A stretch of 36,830 nt of DNA from Candidatus Solibacter sp. Its GTDB lineage: Bacteria > Acidobacteriota > Terriglobia > Bryobacterales > Bryobacteraceae. Shown one piece after another: positions 1 to 6,304 of the stretch (its first letter is position 1; every line of letters starts with the position of its first letter). Made by a program: the position numbers and the translations under genes. The notes under the pieces are model-generated. The model was given only the letters and a program-made list of their open reading frames with translations, made no database searches and was not told where the DNA came from. Location of the stretch: the NCBI GenBank assembly GCA_025361425.1, contig JANYAH010000056.1:1-36830 (forward strand), written 5' to 3'.

Positions 1-1
1 C

Positions 2-720
2 GAGTACTCCACCGGCCTGGCGGCGAGAAACCGCCCCGTGGGGATCACGACGGGAGCGGACGGCGCCCTGTGGTTCACCGAATTTGCCGGCAACCGGATC
101 GGGCGTATTACGACCGCCGGCGTGATCACCGAGTACTCCACCGGCCTGACGGCGGGAAGCGGCCCCGTGATGATTACAGCGGGAGCGGACGGCGCCCTGT
201 GGTTCACCGAATTGGAAGGCAACCGGATCGGGCGTATCACGACCGCCGGCGTGATCACCGAGTACTCCACCGGCCTGACGGCGAACAGCGGCCCCTTCAT
301 GATCACATCGGGAGCGGACGGCGCCCTGTGGTTCACTGAAACTGGCGGCCAGATCGGGCGTATCACGACCGCCGGGGTCATCACCGAGTACTCCACCGGC
401 CTGACGGCGGGAAGCGTCCCCTTAGGGATCGCGAAAGGAGCGGACGGCGCCCTGTGGTTCACCGAATTCGATGGCAACCGGATCGGGCGTATCACGACCG
501 CCGGGGTCATCACCGAGTACTCCACCGGCCTGACGGCGAACAGCGGCCCCTTCATGATCGCGACAGGACCGGACGGCGCCCTATGGTTCACTGAAACTGG
601 CGGCAGGATCGGGCGTATCACCACCGCCGGCGAGATCACCGAGTACTCCACCGGCCTGACGGCGGAAAGCGGCCCGATGGCGATTGCAGCGGGAGCGGAC
701 GGCGCCCTGTGGTTCACGGA
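2..720 (+). repeat. In-gene tandem repeat, period 126/129 bp
   Basis: The string GAGTACTCCACCGGCCTG recurs at 2, 131, 260, 386, 515 and 641, giving spacings of 129, 129, 126, 129 and 126 bases. Each unit encodes one propeller blade of 43 or 42 residues; the 3-base difference is a one-codon indel. The units are nearly identical at DNA level including silent positions, which indicates recent duplication or gene conversion rather than old divergence under protein-level selection. Confidence 0.95.
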
Positions 721-895
721 AACTAGGCCCAGCCGGATCGGGCGCATCACCGCACCCGCTCAATCCGCAGCCCAAGGTGTACCCGCGCTGTCCCCGTGGG
801 GCATGCTGTGGCTTGCCGCACTGTTGGCCACCTTGGGATGGGTCGAACTGCAGCGCAGATCCCGGCGGGCAGGTGCCTCCACGCCCCGGTCGTAG
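2..895 (+). CDS. Vgb-like beta-propeller protein with IPTL-CTERM tail (5' end outside window)
   Basis: The frame is open from the first bases of the window, so the start lies upstream; 297 residues are visible. The protein consists of repeats of about 42-43 residues, each with a core of the type GADGALWFTE followed by GRITTAGVITEYSTGL. This is the blade pattern of the virginiamycin B lyase (streptogramin lyase) propeller family. The end reads VPALSPWGMLWLAALLATLG followed by a basic stretch, which matches the IPTL-CTERM type of C-terminal sorting signal: short motif, one membrane helix, positive tail. I infer a secreted or surface-exported propeller. Lyase activity cannot be claimed, because propellers of this family are often non-enzymatic and the catalytic blade may lie outside the window. 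Confidence 0.85.
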   Translation, partial: EYSTGLAARNRPVGITTGADGALWFTEFAGNRIGRITTAGVITEYSTGLTAGSGPVMITAGADGALWFTELEGNRIGRITTAGVITEYSTGLTANSGPFMITSGADGALWFTETGGQIGRITTAGVITEYSTGLTAGSVPLGIAKGADGALWFTEFDGNRIGRITTAGVITEYSTGLTANSGPFMIATGPDGALWFTETGGRIGRITTAGEITEYSTGLTAESGPMAIAAGADGALWFTETRPSRIGRITAPAQSAAQGVPALSPWGMLWLAALLATLGWVELQRRSRRAGASTPRS

Positions 896-898
896 CGC

Positions 899-921
899 CT
901 TCGTCCAGGGCGAAGTTGTTT
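899..921 (+). terminator. Possible weak terminator after the propeller gene
   Basis: Four bases after the stop codon, CTTCG (899-903) and CGAAG (911-915) can pair around a 7-base loop, followed by TTGTTT. The stem is only 5 bp, so this is tentative. Confidence 0.3.
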
Positions 922-959
922 GGTACCATCACCAAGGGCGGCGGTTTCCGGGACGCGCC

Positions 960-989
960 TTGACTTTGGCATCTCCGGTAATTTATTCT
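960..989 (+). promoter_or_regulatory. Candidate sigma-70 promoter for the anti-sigma pair
   Basis: TTGACT (960-965) and TATTCT (984-989) are separated by 18 bases and lie about 40 bases before the ATG at 1029. The hexamers match consensus at 5 and 4-5 positions. No experimental support. Confidence 0.4.
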
Positions 990-1028
990 GTCGATTCGCT
1001 TTGGCGTTGCGTCAAGGCAGTTGTACGT

Positions 1029-1469
1029 ATGCAGGAAAACGCCAGCCATACACCGGAAACTATCGAGCGGTTTTTGGACTCGACGCTGGAAAGTGTCGAC
1101 TCTGCCGAAGAACTGGCGGTCGGCATGGCTCAGCGCGCCGGTATGGACGAAGACGGCCTCATGCAGATCGGCATGGCGATTCGCGAGTCCGTCGTGAATG
1201 CCGTGGTCCACGGCAACCGCTACAGCGCCCACAAAAAGGTCCATTTCGCGGTGACCTCCGATGGGCGGCGGTTCACGGTCCGAATCGGCGATGAGGGCGA
1301 GGGCTTCGATTTCAATGCGATCCCCGACCCTCTGGCCCCGGAAAACCTGCTACGCACTTCAGGACGGGGTATTTTCCTGATCCGGTCTTTCATGGACGAT
1401 TTCCAGATGCGGCGACTGGAGTCCGGGGGGACCGAAGTAACTTTGGTCAAGAATTTGGTGTCTACATAG
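1029..1469 (+). CDS. Anti-sigma factor serine kinase, RsbW/SpoIIAB type
   Basis: This 146-residue cytoplasmic protein is a single GHKL-type ATPase domain. The N box is visible around E53-N57 (IRESVVNAVVHGN), the G1 box at D88 (GDEGEGF) and the G2 box at 112-115 (SGRGIFLIRSF). The length fits stand-alone RsbW/SpoIIAB proteins, which bind a sigma factor and phosphorylate an STAS antagonist. I chose the ATG at 1029 because the domain begins just after it and AAGG lies 11 bases upstream; the frame is open further upstream over sequence overlapping the propeller gene. The STAS partner follows 31 bases downstream. No sigma factor or PP2C phosphatase is present nearby, so the target is unknown. Confidence 0.85.
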   Translation: MQENASHTPETIERFLDSTLESVDSAEELAVGMAQRAGMDEDGLMQIGMAIRESVVNAVVHGNRYSAHKKVHFAVTSDGRRFTVRIGDEGEGFDFNAIPDPLAPENLLRTSGRGIFLIRSFMDDFQMRRLESGGTEVTLVKNLVST

Positions 1470-1500
1470 ATTCTGTGGTTTCAGCCAGGAGGCATATTCA

Positions 1501-1845
1501 GTGAGCGTAAAATTAACTACTCGGCAGGTGGGTGACGTAACGGTGATAGACGTAGCGGGGCGAATCACGCTGGGTGAAGGCTCCAGCGTCCTCCGCGACG
1601 CGATGCGCGATATGGTGAGCAAGAACCAGAAGAAGATTTTGCTCAACCTGGGCGACGTGTCCTATATCGATAGCTCCGGAATCGGCGAACTCGTATCCGG
1701 ATTCACCACAGTAACCAACAGCGGCGGTGCGTTGAAGTTGCTCAACCTCAACAAGCGGGTCAAGGACCTGCTACAGATCACGAAACTCTACACCGTCTTC
1801 GATGTTCACGAAGACGAGGCGGGCGCCATCCGCAGCTTCGCGTAG
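1501..1845 (+). CDS. STAS-domain anti-sigma factor antagonist, RsbV/SpoIIAA type
   Basis: This is a 114-residue STAS domain. The motif YIDSSGIGEL at 55-64 contains the serine (S58 or S59) that is phosphorylated by the partner kinase in this family. The start is GTG at 1501, with a strong AGGAGG (1487-1492) 8 bases upstream. In characterised systems the unphosphorylated form binds the RsbW-type kinase and frees a sigma factor. Adjacency to the kinase gene supports a partner-switching pair, here in the order kinase then antagonist, opposite to the classic rsbV-rsbW order. Confidence 0.88.
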   Translation: MSVKLTTRQVGDVTVIDVAGRITLGEGSSVLRDAMRDMVSKNQKKILLNLGDVSYIDSSGIGELVSGFTTVTNSGGALKLLNLNKRVKDLLQITKLYTVFDVHEDEAGAIRSFA

Positions 1846-1853
1846 GGCCAGAG

Positions 1854-1913
1854 AAGGGGACAGACGCTCGCTGGTTGACAGACGACAAAAGGCGATCGCC
1901 TGTCCCCCTTTTT
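1854..1913 (+). terminator. Hairpin plus T-run after the STAS gene, containing a GACAGAC repeat (copy A)
   Basis: GGGGACAG (1856-1863) can pair with CTGTCCCC (1900-1907), followed by C and TTTTT (1909-1913), as in a Rho-independent terminator for the plus-strand gene. Inside lies one copy of a repeated 28-bp element: arms GACAGACGA (1877-1885) and TCGCCTGTC (1896-1904) with one mismatch, and a 12-bp perfect palindrome AGGCGATCGCCT (1890-1901). It abuts the stop codon of the convergent thiS gene. Confidence 0.55.
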
Positions 1914-2115
1914 ATCCTCCACCGACGAACTGCACGATTTCGAGCTGCGCACCCGTGCGCAAAACCGTCTTCGGCCAGAACGGTTGCTTGACAATCCGGC
2001 GGTCCAACTCCACTGCCACGCGTGCCGGGTCCAGCTCCATCTGCCGTAATAAACCCAGAATTGTCTGCCCTTGAGGGGCAGTTTGCGGCTCCCCGTTGAC
2101 GGTGATCTCAATCAT
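1912..2115 (-). CDS. thiS: Sulfur carrier protein ThiS
   Basis: This is a 67-residue beta-grasp protein that begins MIEITVNGEP and ends EIVQFVGGG. The C-terminal glycines are the site that is adenylated and thiocarboxylated to deliver sulfur to the thiazole ring of thiamine. The length and the LRQMELDPARVAVELD pattern fit ThiS rather than MoaD, which is longer and has a different core. No thiG, thiF or thiO is adjacent, so it is an orphan here. It starts 70 bases from nuoA on the opposite strand and probably shares the divergent spacer for its own promoter. Confidence 0.85.
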   Translation of the reverse strand: MIEITVNGEPQTAPQGQTILGLLRQMELDPARVAVELDRRIVKQPFWPKTVLRTGAQLEIVQFVGGG

Positions 2116-2121
2116 GTTTGG

Positions 2122-2151
2122 TTGACACCCCTGTTTTCAAACCATTATAGT
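2122..2151 (+). promoter_or_regulatory. Sigma-70-type promoter of the nuo operon
   Basis: A consensus -35 TTGACA (2122-2127) and a -10 TATAGT (2146-2151) are separated by 18 bases in the 69-base gap between thiS and nuoA. Transcription would begin near 2158, leaving a leader of roughly 27 bases before the nuoA ATG. Confidence 0.7.
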
Positions 2152-2184
2152 CAGATTTGATCCCTCTCCCAACGCGGAACACGC

Positions 2185-2577
2185 ATGCCTAAGTCCTACA
2201 CTGAGCTGTATTTCCCTGTCCTGCTCCAAGCTCTCATCGCGATGGGGTTGGCCGCCGGGCTGTTGACGGTTTCGTACCTCCTGGGCAAGAAGGTGCGCAA
2301 TCGCATCAAGGACATGCCCTACGAATCCGGCATCGTGCCTACGGGCGATGCGCGGCACCGCTTCAGCGTGAAGTTCTACCTGGTGGGCATGCTTTTCATT
2401 TTGTTCGATATTGAAGCCATTTTCCTGTATCCCTGGGTGGTGGTTTATCGCGATCTCAAAATGTTCGGCTTTTACGAGATGCTGGTCTTTGTAATCTTGA
2501 TCCTTTCGGGATTCTTCTACATCTGGAAGAAAGGGGCTCTCGATTGGGCCGAAACCGGACACTCCGGGCGGAAGTAG
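2185..2577 (+). CDS. nuoA: NADH-quinone oxidoreductase subunit A
   Basis: This 130-residue membrane subunit of complex I has three hydrophobic segments at about 10-34, 62-88 and 95-114. The family signature is present: YESGI at 46-50, then FSVKFYLVGMLFILFD with D75 and E77 in the following segment. It sits at the junction of the peripheral and membrane arms near the quinone site. It is the first gene after the TTGACA promoter. The next gene starts 10 bases later and is nuoC, so the usual nuoB is missing from its expected place. Confidence 0.95.
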   Translation: MPKSYTELYFPVLLQALIAMGLAAGLLTVSYLLGKKVRNRIKDMPYESGIVPTGDARHRFSVKFYLVGMLFILFDIEAIFLYPWVVVYRDLKMFGFYEMLVFVILILSGFFYIWKKGALDWAETGHSGRK

Positions 2578-2587
2578 AACAAGCACG

Positions 2588-3061
2588 ATGCTACCCGATC
2601 ATTTGAAAGAGCACTCGGCAGCTGTGGCTGTGGACGCATTTGATGCCGACGCCGTTAAGGCCGGCAAGTTCCAACACGGCGAGTTGACCCTGGAGATCGC
2701 TCCGGGCAAAATCGCCAGCGTTTGCGGATTTCTCAAATACGATCAGAAATTCATCCGCATCAGCACGGTTACCGCCGTCGACCGCCACCCGGCCGAACCG
2801 CGCTTCGAAATTGTCTATCACCTGCACTGCATCGAACGCAATCAGCGGCTGCGCCTGAAGTGCCGCCTCGCTGGCGCCGAACCCGCGATCGATTCCGTCA
2901 CCGGAGTTTGGCGCGGCGCCAACTGGTACGAGCGCGAAGTGTTCGACCTCTTCGGTGTCCGCTTCCTCAACCATCCGGATTTGCGCCGCATCCTGATGCC
3001 GGACGATTGGGAAGGGCATCCGCTGCGCAAGGACTATCCCATAACGGGGCAGAGGGTTTAG
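2588..3061 (+). CDS. nuoC: NADH-quinone oxidoreductase subunit C (30 kDa)
   Basis: This 157-residue peripheral-arm subunit carries the family signature near its C terminus: WYEREVFDLFGVRFLNHPDL followed by RRILMPDDWEGHPLRKDYP. It has no cofactor and helps hold the connecting module together. It is separate from NuoD, not fused as in Escherichia coli. The stop is followed two bases later by the nuoD ATG, so translation is probably coupled. Confidence 0.95.
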   Translation: MLPDHLKEHSAAVAVDAFDADAVKAGKFQHGELTLEIAPGKIASVCGFLKYDQKFIRISTVTAVDRHPAEPRFEIVYHLHCIERNQRLRLKCRLAGAEPAIDSVTGVWRGANWYEREVFDLFGVRFLNHPDLRRILMPDDWEGHPLRKDYPITGQRV

Positions 3062-3063
3062 CC

Positions 3064-4293
3064 ATGAGCGAATCGGGCGTTCCGGAGTTGGTCGGTGCCG
3101 GGGTGGAGGAGGAGCGATCGCAAAGCGGCGGCCGCCGCATGGTCCTCAACATGGGGCCGCAGCACCCTTCCACCCACGGCGTTCTGCGCCTGGTGCTGGA
3201 ACTGGACGGCGAAACAATTGTTTCCTGCCAGCCGGAGATCGGCTATCTACACACCGGCATTGAGAAGGAATTCGAGGTTAAGAACTACCAGCAGGCGGTC
3301 ACCCTGACCGACCGTGTGGACTACCTGGCGCCGCTCTCCATGAACCTGGGCTATTGCCTGGCGGTGGAAAAACTGCTGCAACTGGAGATCCCGCCGCAGG
3401 CCCAATGGATGCGCGTGATGCTGACCGAACTCACGCGCCTCAACAGCCATCTGGTGTGGCTGGGCACGCACGCGCTCGATATCGGCGCCATGACGGTGTT
3501 CCTCTACTGCTTCCGCGAGCGCGAGGAGATTCTCAAGATCTTCGAACAGTTCAGCGGCCAGCGCATGATGACTAGTTACTTCCGCATCGGCGGGCTGGCG
3601 CTGGAACCGCCGCGCGGGTGGCACGAGCGCGTCAAGACGTTCATCGACGCCTTCCCCAGCCGCATCGACGAGTACGAAAACCTGCTCACCAACAACCGTA
3701 TCTGGATTGGCCGCACCAAGGGCGTCGGCGTAATTTCGCTCGAGGACATGCTGGACCTGGGAGTCACCGGGCCTATGCTCCGCGCTGCCGGCTTGAAGAT
3801 GGATGCCCGCAAGGACGCGCCCTACTCCAGCTACGAGAAGTTCGATTTCGAAGTCCCCACGCGCACCGAAAACGATGTCTACGCGCGGTACCTGCTGCGC
3901 CTGGAGGAAATGCGGCAGAGCCTGCGCATTATCCGGCAGGCCATGGACGGTATGCCGCCGGGCCCCTGGAAGGCGGACGCGCCCCACGTGGTGTTGCCCG
4001 ACCGCGAAAAAATGAAGACCCAGATGGAGGCCCTCATTTTCCATTTCAAGATTGTCACCGAGGGCTTCCGCGTTCCCGAAGGCGAAGTCTTCCAGGTGAT
4101 TGAATCGCCGCGCGGAGAACTTGGATATTACGTGGTCTCTGACGGCACCACCATGCCTTACCGCGTGCATATGCGCACGCCCAGTTTCGGCAATCTGCAG
4201 GCCGTGCCTAAAATGGTGGAAGGTGTTTTGATCGCGGATGTGATTGCTTCCATCGGCAGCATGGATTTCGTTCTGGGGGACACAGACAGGTGA
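3064..4293 (+). CDS. nuoD: NADH-quinone oxidoreductase subunit D (49 kDa)
   Basis: This 409-residue peripheral-arm subunit forms the quinone-binding site together with NuoB. The signature MGPQHPSTHGVLRLVLELDG begins at residue 30 (H34 and H39). The RVDYLAP segment carries the tyrosine near the quinone head group. The C terminus is canonical (SMDFVLGDTDR). I chose ATG 3064, right after the nuoC stop; the frame is open further upstream but that sequence is the shadow of nuoC. The N-terminal 25 residues are a charged, low-conservation extension. Confidence 0.96.
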   Translation: MSESGVPELVGAGVEEERSQSGGRRMVLNMGPQHPSTHGVLRLVLELDGETIVSCQPEIGYLHTGIEKEFEVKNYQQAVTLTDRVDYLAPLSMNLGYCLAVEKLLQLEIPPQAQWMRVMLTELTRLNSHLVWLGTHALDIGAMTVFLYCFREREEILKIFEQFSGQRMMTSYFRIGGLALEPPRGWHERVKTFIDAFPSRIDEYENLLTNNRIWIGRTKGVGVISLEDMLDLGVTGPMLRAAGLKMDARKDAPYSSYEKFDFEVPTRTENDVYARYLLRLEEMRQSLRIIRQAMDGMPPGPWKADAPHVVLPDREKMKTQMEALIFHFKIVTEGFRVPEGEVFQVIESPRGELGYYVVSDGTTMPYRVHMRTPSFGNLQAVPKMVEGVLIADVIASIGSMDFVLGDTDR

Positions 4294-4305
4294 CACGGAC
4301 AGGTA

Positions 4306-4788
4306 ATGACATTTTCTCCCCAACTCGAAGCTAGGTTCGACAAACTTCTGAAGAGCTATCCACCGGGACGCCAGCGCTCTGCGATGGTCCCGATGCTGCT
4401 CTACGCGCAAGATGAAATCGGCCGCATTACCGACGAACTGGTGAATGAAGTGGCTACCCGCACCGGATGCACCCCGTTGCAGGTCAACGAAGTGCTGTCA
4501 TACTACTCCATGCTGCACACCAAGCCGCTGGGGAAATACCACATACAGGTCTGCACCAACATCAGTTGCCTGCTGCGCGATGGCGACAAGCTCTACGAAC
4601 ACACCTGCAAGAAGCTGGGCATCGGCCACAAGGAAGTCACCGCCGATGGCCAGTTCTCCGTGGAGGAAGTGGAGTGCATCGGCGCCTGTTCCTGGGCCCC
4701 CGCCATCCAGGTGAACTACGATTTCCACCACCACGTCACGCCCGAAAAACTGGACCAGCTTCTGGATGGCCTGGGGAAGAAGCAATAA
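4306..4788 (+). CDS. nuoE: NADH-quinone oxidoreductase subunit E (24 kDa, 2Fe-2S)
   Basis: This is a 160-residue thioredoxin-fold ferredoxin of the NADH dehydrogenase module. The four ligands of cluster N1a are visible: C83 and C88 (CTNISC) and C124 and C128 (CIGAC). The N-terminal helical segment (AMVPMLLYAQDEIG) is typical. It lies 12 bases after nuoD and 3 bases before nuoF, which encodes its direct partner. Confidence 0.96.
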   Translation: MTFSPQLEARFDKLLKSYPPGRQRSAMVPMLLYAQDEIGRITDELVNEVATRTGCTPLQVNEVLSYYSMLHTKPLGKYHIQVCTNISCLLRDGDKLYEHTCKKLGIGHKEVTADGQFSVEEVECIGACSWAPAIQVNYDFHHHVTPEKLDQLLDGLGKKQ

Positions 4789-4791
4789 CCG

Positions 4792-6105
4792 ATGCTTTTC
4801 AACCAACCTAGTCCGCTTGAGACCAAGGTGCTGACACGGCGCTTTGGTTTGCCGAATTCGGCATCCATCGATACCTATCTGGCCACGGAAGGCTATCAGG
4901 CCTTTCTGAAGGCCGCCAAGATGACGCCCGAGCAGATCATCGAAGAGGTAAAGGTTTCCAATCTCCGCGGGCGCGGCGGCGCGGGTTTCCCCACCGGTAT
5001 GAAGTGGGGCTTCGTGCCGCGCACCTCGCCTAAGCCCAAGTACATCGTGGTCAACGGCGATGAGAGCGAGCCGGGCACCTGCAAAGATCGCGTGCTGATC
5101 GAAAACGATCCCCACCAGCTGATTGAGGGCGTGCTGATCGCCGGCCTCTCGGTGGATGCGCACGCCGGCTACATCTATATCCGCGGCGAGTATCGCTACC
5201 TCATTGAGGTGGTGGAGAAGGCCCTTGCCGAAGCCTACGAAAAGGGCTGGCTGGGCAAGAACATCCAGGGCACGGGTTTCGATTTCGATCTGTACGCGCA
5301 CACCGGCGCGGGCGCCTATGAGTGCGGCGAGGAATCGGCGCTCTTGGAATCGCTCGAAGGCAAGCGCGGCATCCCGCGCATCCGCCCGCCGTTCCCCGCC
5401 GTGGCGGGCGCGTTCCAGTGCCCCACCATCCTGAATAACGTGGAGACTTTCTGCGCGGTGCCGGCCATTCTACGCGATGGCGGCGCGGCATTCGCGGCGC
5501 TCGGTATTCCCAAATCCGGCGGCACCAAGATGACCTGCCTCACCGGGCACATTAACAAGCCCGGCGTGTACGAACTCAAGCTCGGCTTCCCAGTGAAGCA
5601 GATGATCGAGGAAGTGGGCGGCGGCATCCGCAACGGGAAAAAGCTGAAGGCGTTCATTCCGGGCGGGTCGAGTTGCCCGGTGCTGACCGCCGCGGAAGTC
5701 GAAGGCGCCACCATGGACTACGATTCCATGGCCTCGCGCAAAACCATGCTGGGCTCGGGCGGCGTCATCATCATGGACGAAGACACTTGCATGGTGAAAG
5801 CCGCGCTGCGCATCATGCGCTTCTACGCCCATGAAAGCTGCGGCTGGTGCATCCCCTGCCGGGAAGGCACCACCTGGCTGAAGAAAATTCTCACGCGCTT
5901 CCACGAGGGGCAGGGTACGCGCACCGATATCGACCTGATCGGCGATATCGCCAAAAACATGCTGGGCCGCACGTTCTGCCCGCTGGGCGATGCCGCCGCC
6001 ATGCCGACCATCTCCATTGTGGAGAAGTTCCGCCATGAATTCGAAGATCACCTGAACGGCAAACCGTGCCCCTACGAGAACACGGGAAGCATGGTGACGG
6101 TGTAA
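4792..6105 (+). CDS. nuoF: NADH-quinone oxidoreductase subunit F (51 kDa, FMN, NADH-binding)
   Basis: This 437-residue subunit oxidises NADH. The FMN/NADH glycine-rich motif GRGGAGFPTG is at 60-69, NGDESEPGT at 88-96, and GAGAYECGEESALLESLEG forms the next nucleotide-binding segment. Cluster N3 ligands are C350, C353, C356 (ESCGWCIPCREGT) and C396 (TFCPLGD). Length and motifs are complete. About 200 bases separate it from nuoG, unlike the tight spacing elsewhere, because a palindromic repeat is inserted there. Confidence 0.97.
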   Translation: MLFNQPSPLETKVLTRRFGLPNSASIDTYLATEGYQAFLKAAKMTPEQIIEEVKVSNLRGRGGAGFPTGMKWGFVPRTSPKPKYIVVNGDESEPGTCKDRVLIENDPHQLIEGVLIAGLSVDAHAGYIYIRGEYRYLIEVVEKALAEAYEKGWLGKNIQGTGFDFDLYAHTGAGAYECGEESALLESLEGKRGIPRIRPPFPAVAGAFQCPTILNNVETFCAVPAILRDGGAAFAALGIPKSGGTKMTCLTGHINKPGVYELKLGFPVKQMIEEVGGGIRNGKKLKAFIPGGSSCPVLTAAEVEGATMDYDSMASRKTMLGSGGVIIMDEDTCMVKAALRIMRFYAHESCGWCIPCREGTTWLKKILTRFHEGQGTRTDIDLIGDIAKNMLGRTFCPLGDAAAMPTISIVEKFRHEFEDHLNGKPCPYENTGSMVTV

Positions 6106-6148
6106 TGGGTCGCGGGATCTCGATGTGGGGCAGGTTGACAACCCAATC

Positions 6149-6274
6149 GTGGGGCGGACCCCCGGGTTTGCGGCCGACGCCCCCGTCGGCCTACCGGCAC
6201 CGTGCAAGATGCCGACCCCATTGTTGCGGCTGCGGGACGAGGGCGTCCCGCGCGGACCAGGGGGTCCACCCCAC
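6149..6274 (+). repeat. MITE-like palindromic element inside the nuo operon (copy 1)
   Basis: The ends are GTGGGGCGGACCCCC (6149-6163) and GGGGGTCCACCCCAC (6260-6274), a 15-bp terminal inverted repeat with one mismatch. Inside are two perfect hairpins: GCCGACG/CGTCGGC with a CCCC loop near the left end and GCGGGACG/CGTCCCGC with an AGGG loop near the right. No protein is encoded. The element fills most of the nuoF-nuoG gap. A partial duplicate of the left end (GTGGGGCAGG) begins at 6125. Two relatives are at 20701-20822 and 26554-26680. Confidence 0.85.
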
Positions 6275-6304
6275 AATAGTGCCAGGGTCGAAAGAAGGGT
6301 TTTC

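Noticed and set aside
2-720. The 126/129-bp repeats as a CRISPR array
   Set aside because: There are no variable spacers; the repeats are in frame and encode propeller blades.
4276-4299. GGGGACACAGACAGGTGACA as a further GACAGAC repeat
   Set aside because: It only resembles the repeat arm; the pairing arm and the CAAAAG loop are missing, and most of it encodes the conserved NuoD C terminus.
3247-4410. 387-codon minus-strand frame opposite nuoD
   Set aside because: It is an antisense shadow of nuoD; His/Arg-rich with no domain.
6125-6304. N-terminal extension of NuoG by 60 codons
   Set aside because: The open frame reads only through the palindromic repeat; NuoG homologues start at the ferredoxin fold, and ATG 6305 has an AGAAGG site upstream.
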